From: Sedimentitalea sp041224545
Lineage (GTDB): Bacteria; Pseudomonadota; Alphaproteobacteria; Rhodobacterales; Rhodobacteraceae
DNA length: 64,000 bases
Direction of reading: 5' to 3'
Assembly (NCBI RefSeq): GCF_041224545.1
Contig: NZ_JBGFGP010000090.1
Span: forward strand, 1 to 64,000
Made by a program: the position numbers and the translations under genes. Shown one piece after another: positions 26,457 through 34,494 of this stretch; the stretch's first letter is position 1, and each line of letters opens with the position of its first letter. The notes beneath the pieces are model-generated. The model worked only from the letters and a program-made list of their open reading frames with translations, searched no databases and had not been told where the DNA came from.

Positions 26457-27613
26457 TCGGCGGCGCGGGACTGGGCGCGGTGGGTTTCGAGCTTGCCGGC
26501 GACCCAATCGTGAAACAGATGCGTCGGCCCATCCATCGCCGGTGAAAATCTGCCGCCGTCGAAACCGGGGGCCAGGCGACCACGCTGCATGCCTTCAACG
26601 ACAAAGATGTCCTCTTCGAATACGGTCTTCCACTGCTGCGCGTTGCGCGCGCGCAGCCCTTCGTCGGTGGACGGCCGGGCGTAGAAGATATGCACATGTT
26701 CGGTGGTGTGACCGACGGCATCCGGCACCAGGATGATTGCAAAGGCGTGATCGCGGTGCACGCCAAGCAGGACATTCGGATAGGCCGCGACATATTCCGC
26801 AGCGGTATTCCATTTGTTGCTCAGCGCCTCGAAATCGGGAAAGACATCGCCGTTCTCGTCGCGGATCTGACGATAGACCAGGGTGCCTTGTCCGGAATAT
26901 TCTCCGGGCTGTTCAATGTGATAATGATCTTCCAGCCGCGAATAGCTGTTCAGGCCGGGATGAACCCAGGGCAGGTGATAGCTCTCGCAATAATTTTCGA
27001 CCGCGAGCTTCCAGTTGCAATCCACCTCAAGCTGGAACCGGCTTTCGGCACCGCCATGAAACAGGGGATGGTCGAATTCGGACCAGCGTTGGAGCAGGTC
27101 CGACATCGCGACCTCGAATGCCGGTGCATCACCGGAGAGGTTTATCCAGACCACACCGAACCACAGGTGGCTGCGCACCTCGATCAGGCCCAGTGTGGCC
27201 CGGTCGATCCCGTCATGGGTGTTCTGCCCCGGCCCGCCCACATGAGGGGTGCTGACAAGCCGCCCGTCCGTGGCGTAACACCAGCTGTGATAGGGGCAGC
27301 GGATCGCGCCCTCGATCTTGCGAGGTTCCTCGACGAGGATCATGCCACGATGGCGGCAGGTGTTCTGGAACACCCGGACCTGACCCTGCTTGTCGCGGAT
27401 CAGGAGCAGCGGTACTCCCAGAAAGCTCATCGGGACCGCATCGCCCGGTTCGGGCACATCCGCCTCGGCGGCAAGACCGGCCCATTGCGAAAACAGCAGG
27501 GCCTGTTTCTCTTCCTCGAACACGCCCGCATCGGTGTAATGGGCGTTTGGCAACCCCTGTGCGTGGGTGATCGGGCGGCGAACGGCGGACAGATCCGAAA
27601 GGGGATTTGGCAT
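26453..27613 (-). CDS. Rieske-type aromatic ring-hydroxylating oxygenase, alpha subunit
   Basis: 386 residues from ATG 27613, with AAGGAGA upstream. The Rieske cluster ligands are in CRHRG and CPYHSW (about 85-110). The mononuclear iron site follows in ENYCESYHLPWVHPG with the expected two histidines, and an acidic residue bridges the two centres. Family members hydroxylate or demethylate aromatic rings or quaternary amines such as glycine betaine or carnitine; the ENYCESYHLPWVHP pattern resembles the GbcA/choline monooxygenase-like branch (inference). No reductase or ferredoxin gene is adjacent, so electrons must come from elsewhere. Confidence 0.88.
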   Translation of the reverse strand: MPNPLSDLSAVRRPITHAQGLPNAHYTDAGVFEEEKQALLFSQWAGLAAEADVPEPGDAVPMSFLGVPLLLIRDKQGQVRVFQNTCRHRGMILVEEPRKIEGAIRCPYHSWCYATDGRLVSTPHVGGPGQNTHDGIDRATLGLIEVRSHLWFGVVWINLSGDAPAFEVAMSDLLQRWSEFDHPLFHGGAESRFQLEVDCNWKLAVENYCESYHLPWVHPGLNSYSRLEDHYHIEQPGEYSGQGTLVYRQIRDENGDVFPDFEALSNKWNTAAEYVAAYPNVLLGVHRDHAFAIILVPDAVGHTTEHVHIFYARPSTDEGLRARNAQQWKTVFEEDIFVVEGMQRGRLAPGFDGGRFSPAMDGPTHLFHDWVAGKLETHRAQSRAAE

Positions 27614-27729
27614 GTGGCTCTCCTTGGCTTGCCCCGAATTTGTATCCGGCAAAGCCATGCCTCATCCGCTCTCTTTGCGACGAAAGTTCTCTCACCGCGA
27701 CACCGAACCGGTTGGGCGGCCCTGTAAGG

Positions 27730-28527
27730 TCAGCGAAACGGGTCTGCGGGTTGCAGAAGCCGGCGGTGGAACGGGAGCAGTTCCTCTTCGGTCTTGAACC
27801 CGGTATGACGGGCCGCATCGAGAACGCCGCCCCAACCGCCGCCAAGATGTTCATAGACCATGCGCGTAACCCGGGTTCCGGTGGTGCTCTCGCGCACCGT
27901 GCGGGTCACGTAGCCAACCCAGTAATTGTTCTCGAACGAAGCGACCCGTGCCAGGTAATTGAAGGAACTGGTCATCGCCTTGCGCCGTGAGATCATCAAT
28001 GCGACGCCATCTTCCTGCCGGATCGCATAGCCACGGAATTCCCGTGCCCGGGCGTCGATGGGCAGGCCCTGCTGGCGCATCGCCTCGCGGGCTTCGTAGC
28101 CACGCACGTAGACGTGATTGGTGTATCGGAAGACATGCACCAGCCCGACGATGAACTGGCTTTCGTTGATGAAACTGCGTCGCGAAAACCGGTAGAACCC
28201 GCTGGGAAACACGTCTTCGTTCACGTCGCTGACTCCGGGACCGGTGAATTGCGACAGTATCGGCCCGTTGAGAATGGAACCGCCGGTGTTCAGGGTATCG
28301 ACCGGATCGAGCAGGATGCGGGCATCGACATCGAAAAAGTCGCATATCCGGTCAAGGACATCGGGCCGTGGAAAACTCTCTCCAGACAAGTATCGGTTGA
28401 ACTGTGTCCGGTTGATGCCAAGCTGCCGCGCGAGTTCTGAGATCGAGGGATAGTTTTTCGACAGGATGCGCAGATTTGCGCCAAACATGTTGCGCAATTC
28501 AGCCGGAGATCGTGTCGATTTGGACAT
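27730..28527 (-). CDS. XRE-family transcriptional regulator
   Basis: 265 residues from the ATG that follows AAAGGAGG. Residues 8-70 form an XRE helix-turn-helix (SISELARQLGINRTQFNRYL). The rest is a ligand or effector domain without a named family, beginning around DTLNTGGSIL and containing WVGYVTRTVRES. It lies 116 bases upstream of the Rieske gene on the same strand and may regulate it, and it is divergent from the small conserved gene to its right. Confidence 0.85.
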   Translation of the reverse strand: MSKSTRSPAELRNMFGANLRILSKNYPSISELARQLGINRTQFNRYLSGESFPRPDVLDRICDFFDVDARILLDPVDTLNTGGSILNGPILSQFTGPGVSDVNEDVFPSGFYRFSRRSFINESQFIVGLVHVFRYTNHVYVRGYEAREAMRQQGLPIDARAREFRGYAIRQEDGVALMISRRKAMTSSFNYLARVASFENNYWVGYVTRTVRESTTGTRVTRMVYEHLGGGWGGVLDAARHTGFKTEEELLPFHRRLLQPADPFR

Positions 28528-28716
28528 GGAGCCTCCTTTGTTGAAGTGCGACTGCACCTGGGCTGCACCCAAGCAGTATGAATGAAAACACCCTACTTGA
28601 GATCCGATTTCGTGCTTTGACGCCAATTAGAGTCAGGTGTGACGCCAACATGTATCGGTAAGCTATAGTTTCAGACACAAAATGCAATAGCACGACGCAA
28701 GGTTTTCCATGTCTGA

Positions 28717-28744
28717 TTGTACAGAATTGGCTCAAACTTAGTAT
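28717..28744 (+). promoter_or_regulatory. possible promoter of the small conserved gene
   Basis: TTGTAC (28717-28722) and TAGTAT (28739-28744), 16 bases apart, lie in an AT-rich stretch 24 bases before the ATG. The match is moderate. Confidence 0.3.
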
Positions 28745-28767
28745 AGAGAGATTTAGTGGGATGGATC

Positions 28768-29133
28768 ATGTTTGGCGTAGTTCTCTGGAGTGACGAGGAA
28801 GATCACAAAGCGGTAATATGGTGCGAAGATCATGGGGATCTTGCATTTTATCGATCGACCAATGATGCACAAATGGTGTCGATGGATGCCGGAGATTGGG
28901 TCGAATTCGACCTGACCATGGACCGCAACATGCGATTTGCGCACAATCCCAGGTTGATTGCCGAGGGCGTCTTTCCGGAGCTGCCCGAGTCGCTGGAAAC
29001 GGCCGGACAGGTCCGGGTTTCCCCTGCCACTCCCATGCACAAGCAGCGTGGTTCCGCCAAGATAATACCCTTCACGGCTCGGCGTCGGACCGGACGTGAT
29101 CGACGCGGCACGGTTACCTTCGGACGGGCCTGA
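28768..29133 (+). CDS. small conserved protein of unknown function
   Basis: 121 residues from ATG 28768 (another ATG lies 12 bases upstream). The first 70 residues look like a small beta-barrel: MFGVVLWSDEEDHKAVIWCE, then DLAFYRS and GDWVEFDL. The tail is basic (FTARRRTGRDRRG). The order of strands is vaguely like a cold-shock or OB fold but lacks RNP motifs, so this is not assigned. The gene is divergent from the XRE regulator and convergent with ilvH. Confidence 0.7.
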   Translation: MFGVVLWSDEEDHKAVIWCEDHGDLAFYRSTNDAQMVSMDAGDWVEFDLTMDRNMRFAHNPRLIAEGVFPELPESLETAGQVRVSPATPMHKQRGSAKIIPFTARRRTGRDRRGTVTFGRA

Positions 29134-29148
29134 TTTGGTGCTGATGTT

Positions 29149-29192
29149 CTGAGCGTCGCGGCAGACGCTCAGGGCGAGGGACCTCTCGCCCT
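29149..29192. terminator. two tandem hairpins between convergent genes
   Basis: CTGAGCGTC/GACGCTCAG (29149-29157 with 29164-29172) gives a 9-base stem, and AGGGCGAG/CTCGCCCT (29171-29178 with 29185-29192) gives an 8-base stem. They share one or two bases, so they are alternatives or a stacked pair. They sit in the 75-base gap between the ends of the small conserved gene and ilvH. No U-run follows on either strand, so intrinsic termination is plausible but not certain. Confidence 0.4.
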
Positions 29193-29208
29193 CAGAGAAT
29201 TCTTGTCA

Positions 29209-29769
29209 TCAATCGCCACGCATCAACGCGGCAATCCCGGTCCGTGCGATCTCGGACAGGCCCAGTGGTCGCATCAGATCGGCAAAGGCGTCGATCTTTT
29301 CCGGGGCGCCGGTAATCTCGAAGACAAAGCTGTTCAGCGTGCTGTCGACCACATTGGCGCGGAAGATATCGGCAAGGCGCAGCGCCTCGACGCGTTTTTC
29401 CCCGTCGCCAACGACCTTGAGCATCGCCAGTTCCCGCTCGACCGACGCCCCTTCGACCGTGAGATCGTGGACTTCATGCACCGAAACGATGCGGCCCAGC
29501 TGTGCCTTGATTTGTTCGATGACCTGCGGCGTACCGGTGGTGACGATGGTGATCCGGCTCAGGTGGCCGGTGTGGTCGACCTCGGCAACGGTCAGGCTTT
29601 CGATGTTATACCCGCGTCCGGAAAACAGACCAATCACCCGCGCCAGAACGCCGGGTTCGTTTTCGACCAGAACCGCGATCGTGTGTCGTTCCTGAACGTC
29701 CGAAAAGCTTGGGCGCAGGTTATAGGCCGAATGCTTGGTCGCGCCTTTTTTGATGTGTAGGGCAGACAT
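29209..29769 (-). CDS. ilvH: acetolactate synthase small (regulatory) subunit
   Basis: 186 residues from ATG 29769, ten bases after AGGAG; the upstream ATG at 29778 is too close to that site. The N-terminal ACT domain (TIAVLVENEPGVLARVIGLF, then GRGYNIESLTV) binds valine, and the C-terminal domain ends LGLSEIARTG. It stimulates the catalytic subunit and imposes feedback control on branched-chain amino acid synthesis. It lies 72 bases behind ilvB in the same transcript. Confidence 0.95.
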   Translation of the reverse strand: MSALHIKKGATKHSAYNLRPSFSDVQERHTIAVLVENEPGVLARVIGLFSGRGYNIESLTVAEVDHTGHLSRITIVTTGTPQVIEQIKAQLGRIVSVHEVHDLTVEGASVERELAMLKVVGDGEKRVEALRLADIFRANVVDSTLNSFVFEITGAPEKIDAFADLMRPLGLSEIARTGIAALMRGD

Positions 29770-29841
29770 GATGTCCATACTCCTGAGATGTTCCGAATGT
29801 CGGGCGCCGCAGCGCCCGTTCACCGATTTCGGGATCGCGTC

Positions 29842-31593
<1,752 letters not shown>

Positions 31594-31628
31594 CTGTTTT
31601 GCTCCATCCGAGACAACGTCCTGCGCAT

Positions 31629-31655
31629 AAAAAAGCCCCCGTTCTTGGCGGGGGC
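31629..31655 (-). terminator. ilv attenuator terminator
   Basis: On the minus strand GCCCCCG (31655-31649) and CGGGGGC (31641-31635) form a 7-base all-GC stem with a 7-base loop, followed directly by six U residues (31634-31629). It lies between the leader peptide and ilvB and ends 36 bases before the ilvB start, so it must be bypassed for ilvB expression. Confidence 0.88.
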
Positions 31656-31696
31656 GCATGGGTCGTAATATGGTTAACCGTTACCGGCCCATGCGC
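31654..31696 (-). promoter_or_regulatory. alternative (antiterminator-like) hairpin in the ilv leader
   Basis: GCGCATGGG (minus-strand copy at 31696-31688, inside the end of the leader gene) is perfectly complementary to CCCATGCGC (31662-31654). A second short pair, GTAA/TTAC, extends the stem inward, around the palindrome GGTTAACC. The outer end overlaps the terminator stem by two bases, so both cannot form fully. A ribosome waiting at the early leader codons would leave this hairpin free. Confidence 0.55.
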
Positions 31697-31728
31697 GTGG
31701 TTCCAACGATTACGACTAGGCGAGACAT
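31681..31728 (-). CDS. ilv leader peptide
   Basis: 15 codons reading MSRLVVIVGTTRMGR and then TAA, preceded by GGAG at 8 bases. Codons 4-8 (31719-31705) are Leu-Val-Val-Ile-Val, an uninterrupted run of branched-chain residues, as in ribosome-mediated attenuators of ilv operons. Low levels of charged Leu, Val or Ile tRNA would stall the ribosome here and favour ilvBH readthrough. It is too short for standard gene calling. Confidence 0.85.
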   Translation of the reverse strand: MSRLVVIVGTTRMGR

Positions 31729-31756
31729 ATTCACCACTCCTGTTCATGCCCGGGCG

Positions 31757-31785
31757 ACATTATGGGCGCGAAACAGGGGCGTCAA
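31757..31785 (-). promoter_or_regulatory. sigma70-type promoter of the ilv leader and ilvBH
   Basis: On the minus strand TTGACG (31785-31780) and TAATGT (31762-31757) are 17 bases apart, 28 bases before the leader ATG. This fits the leader's layout well. Confidence 0.75.
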
Positions 31786-32004
31786 CCGTCAATCGTCGCG
31801 AATTCACGGTCCGGCTCTCGCCCCGTCTGCGACGTTTTGTTGCGTTTGCGGGTTTTCGGGCGAAATAATGCTGTGATTTTGCATGTTGCACCGGTCATTT
31901 TCGGAAACTGGTGCGCGCTTCAGGCAACTGCGCGCTGGATATGGCCTCGCGCATGAACGATCATTGCCGTTCGCACCACACACAGCAAAAGGGCAGGGGA
32001 CGGA

Positions 32005-32826
32005 TCAGAGCCGTGTCGGGCGGCCGTCGGGCAGGCTGATATTGGCAACCTGCTCGGCGATGGGATCGGTCGACAGGGGATGGGTTTCGGCGGTGAAATG
32101 GTCGGGGTTCGACACGGACACCCATTCGCCGCCGACATAGACTTCCAGCCCAGAAAACTTGGCCTTGTACCCCATCTTGCGGCTGCCTGGCACCCAGTAG
32201 CCGAGATAGACATAGGGCAGATCGGCGTTTCTGGCGATCTCGATATGATCCATGATCATGTAGGTGCCCAGGCTGTGCTGCAGCCGGTCGGGCGCGTAAA
32301 AGGAGTAGACCATGCTCAGCCCGTCTTCGAGCACGTCGGTCAGGCTTACCCCCACGAGTTCGTCTCCGTCTGGATCGCTGTATTCGATGACCCGGCTGCG
32401 AATGGGGGTTTCCTCGATCATCGCCGAGAACTCGAAAACATCCATGTCCGCCATGCCGCCATCCGCGTGCCGCGCGTCAAGATACCGGCGAAACAGGTCA
32501 TACTGGTCCTCTGTGGCCCAGGGCGAGGTGGCGTGCCGCTCGATCTCCGCATTGCGCCGTGCGGCGCGCTTCTGGCTCTTGGTCGGCTTGTAACGATCCA
32601 CAGCTATACGCGCCGACAGGCAAGCCGAGCAGTCCGCGCAGGACGGACGGTAGAGCACGTTCTGCGAGCGGCGAAAACCCTGTTGACTCAGGCCGTTGTT
32701 CAGCCGATCGGCATTGTCGCCCTGAAGCGAGGTGAACAGCTTGCGCTCCATCCTGCCCTCCAGATAAGGGCAGGGTTGCGGCGCCGTCACATAGAATTGT
32801 GGCGCAATGGGTAGAGTATGTCGCAT
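32005..32826 (-). CDS. bpt: bacterial aminoacyl-tRNA-protein transferase (Bpt-type leucyltransferase, ATE family)
   Basis: 273 residues from ATG 32826. CPYLEGRMERKL and the Cys-containing PSCADCSAC near the N-terminus, and GYWVPGSRKMGYKAKF in the GNAT-like C-terminal domain, mark the ATE/Bpt family. The enzyme adds leucine (bacterial Bpt) or arginine to N-terminal Asp/Glu so that the protein enters the ClpAP N-degron route. It is often annotated as arginyltransferase in alphaproteobacteria. It follows the RDD gene by 64 bases on the same strand. Confidence 0.93.
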   Translation of the reverse strand: MRHTLPIAPQFYVTAPQPCPYLEGRMERKLFTSLQGDNADRLNNGLSQQGFRRSQNVLYRPSCADCSACLSARIAVDRYKPTKSQKRAARRNAEIERHATSPWATEDQYDLFRRYLDARHADGGMADMDVFEFSAMIEETPIRSRVIEYSDPDGDELVGVSLTDVLEDGLSMVYSFYAPDRLQHSLGTYMIMDHIEIARNADLPYVYLGYWVPGSRKMGYKAKFSGLEVYVGGEWVSVSNPDHFTAETHPLSTDPIAEQVANISLPDGRPTRL

Positions 32827-32890
32827 GAACCGTCCGCTGTTGCTTTCATGAAAATGATAACAACCGATCTGCACGTCGCCAAGTGTCGAT

Positions 32891-33334
32891 TCAGGCGCGC
32901 AATTCAGACCTTCGGTTGAGTGCGACGGTACCCAGGAACGCATCTGTCAGACCCTGACCCCGTGCGCCGGTCAGCATCATCACGATGGAGATGACCTGCA
33001 AGAGCGGGAGGGCGATGCTGACGGTGTATCCCGCCGTATGTGCGAGCGCCATGGGCAGGTCGAGCCGGTTGCCGTCTGCTGTTCGTATCTCGATACCGAC
33101 AAAACGCATGCCCCAGGTCGCGGAGTCGTTTGCAAGGGTCACGACGCGATAGCAGAAGCTGAGAATGAGCCACAGGAAACCGAAAAAGAATGCGCCGACA
33201 AAGGCCGTCAGCAACACCCCCACCAGGCACAGCAGCAGGATGACGAGCATGTCGATGATCCAGGCCAGCAGGCGCTTGACAGGAACAGACGCGTAGAATT
33301 CCGGCTGGCGATCCGGATCCGGAAGATTGTACAT
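32891..33334 (-). CDS. RDD family membrane protein
   Basis: 147 residues from ATG 33334 (a TTG directly before it is in frame). It carries the family signature KRLLAWIIDMLV, with the Arg and Asp that name RDD, and later WGMRFVGIEI. Three hydrophobic segments are visible. RDD proteins are inner-membrane proteins of mostly unknown function, some implicated in ion transport. Confidence 0.87.
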   Translation of the reverse strand: MYNLPDPDRQPEFYASVPVKRLLAWIIDMLVILLLCLVGVLLTAFVGAFFFGFLWLILSFCYRVVTLANDSATWGMRFVGIEIRTADGNRLDLPMALAHTAGYTVSIALPLLQVISIVMMLTGARGQGLTDAFLGTVALNRRSELRA

Positions 33335-33402
33335 CAAGAAAACCCCGAGTTCAGACGGAAAAGTGGCCTGCCCCGACGGATGCAGGGACAGGTCATATGG
33401 TA

Positions 33403-33831
33403 TCAGGCGGCTTCGCCTTCGTCACGGTTGCGATCGGCCTGCTTGGCGCGCTCTTCCATGAACTGGTCGAATTCGGCCTTGTCCTTGGCTTCGCGCAGGC
33501 GTTCGAGGAAGGACTCGAAGTTGTTCTGTTCTTCTTCCAGACGGCGCAGCGTCTCGGCCTTGTAAGCGTCAAATGCGCGGTTTCCGGTCGATGAGGACAT
33601 CGTCATGCGCTGCTGTTTCCACGAATGGCGGCTGTTGCAGGATTTGCTGAACATGCGTTTGCTCCAGATCATGTAGAAGAGTAGGGCCAGTCCGACCGGC
33701 CAGAAGAACACGAAGCCAAGGACCATCGAAGCGATCCAGGCCCCTTTGCCCTTGCTGTCAAGCCAGGCTTCGGCGCGGGAAAACCAGCCGGGATGGGCCG
33801 TGGCTGGAACGGGTTCGGTCATCATGCTCAT
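33403..33831 (-). CDS. DUF2852 family protein
   Basis: 142 residues starting MSMMTEPVP, with AGGAGAG upstream. One transmembrane helix or hairpin (about 33-58, IASMVLGFVFFWPVGLALLF) follows a short N-terminal domain, and the C-terminal 65 residues form a highly charged coiled coil (LRRLEEEQNNFESFLERLRE). This is the DUF2852 architecture common in Rhodobacterales; the function is unknown. Its leader contains two matching palindromes, described separately. Confidence 0.85.
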   Translation of the reverse strand: MSMMTEPVPATAHPGWFSRAEAWLDSKGKGAWIASMVLGFVFFWPVGLALLFYMIWSKRMFSKSCNSRHSWKQQRMTMSSSTGNRAFDAYKAETLRRLEEEQNNFESFLERLREAKDKAEFDQFMEERAKQADRNRDEGEAA

Positions 33832-33856
33832 GGTCGTCTCTCTCCTGAAGTGTGTC

Positions 33857-33877
33857 GATGTGAATGTCTTTCACATC
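33857..33877. promoter_or_regulatory. palindromic site upstream of the DUF2852 gene (site 1)
   Basis: GATGTGAA and TTCACATC form perfect 8-base arms with 5 bases between them. It lies 26 bases before the ATG of the DUF2852 gene, probably in the 5' untranslated region or over the start of transcription. The regulator is unknown. Confidence 0.6.
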
Positions 33878-33914
33878 ACCTAGATCGGGATTGAGGCTGC
33901 CACTTGCAAGAGTT

Positions 33915-33935
33915 TATGTGAATGTTTTTTACATT
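33915..33935. promoter_or_regulatory. palindromic site upstream of the DUF2852 gene (site 2)
   Basis: A second copy with the same spacing (TATGTGAATGTTTTTTACATT) matches site 1 at most positions but has weaker symmetry. The two copies are 58 bases apart, centre to centre. The AT-rich region also fits a promoter. Confidence 0.5.
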
Positions 33936-33943
33936 AACTTTTA

Positions 33944-34411
33944 TTATGAAGTGAAATCAGATGGTTGCGCGTTCGAAATTCGCTTCAGCACCGTCGGGGA
34001 CACGCGAAAGACATGGTGCGGTGTGCCCGCTGCGGCCCAGATTTCATCAAAGTCCAGCAACCGGGGATCCATATAGGCGCGGATCGGCGCGAGATGACCG
34101 ACCGGTGCGACGCCTCCGATGGCAAAACCGGTCTGTTGGCGGACAAGGGCCGCATCCGCCTTGCCGAGCTGTTCTCCGGCTGTCGACGCCGCCTTGTCTT
34201 CGTCGACCCGATTGCCGCCGGCCGTCAGAAACAGGATCGCTTCGCCGCTCTCTTTTCCCTGAAAGATGATGGATTTCGCGATCTGGTCCAGCGCGCAGCC
34301 CACCGCGTCGGCTGCATCCTGCGCCGTACGCGCAAGGCTGGTTTCCTGTATGTCCGGGGTCAGCCCGGCGGCCTCGAGGGCGGCACGGACGCGTTTCATG
34401 CTTTTGCTCAT
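33944..34411 (-). CDS. YbaK/EbsC-type Cys-tRNA(Pro)/aminoacyl-tRNA deacylase
   Basis: 155 residues from ATG 34411. It has the YbaK fold: SIIFQGKESGEAILFLTAGGN with the conserved Lys, a TGFAIGGVAPVGH loop, and LLDFDEIWAAAGTPHHVFRVS near the end. Family members hydrolyse mischarged aminoacyl-tRNAs, chiefly Cys-tRNA(Pro). The gene is divergent from glnE and lies 112 bases upstream of the DUF2852 gene on the same strand. Confidence 0.88.
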   Translation of the reverse strand: MSKSMKRVRAALEAAGLTPDIQETSLARTAQDAADAVGCALDQIAKSIIFQGKESGEAILFLTAGGNRVDEDKAASTAGEQLGKADAALVRQQTGFAIGGVAPVGHLAPIRAYMDPRLLDFDEIWAAAGTPHHVFRVSPTVLKRISNAQPSDFTS

Positions 34412-34494
34412 GCGCGCAACCTGACCCGAAAGCGATCGGTTTCGCAAGCGGTTCCTGCATTGACGCGCGCGCGAGGCGGCTTCACTCTGCGGCC

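Noticed and set aside
25270..26793. 507-residue minus-strand open frame across the amidase, DUF2189 and Rieske gene ends
   Set aside because: It is very rich in Gln, His and Arg, spans three real genes and shows no domain.
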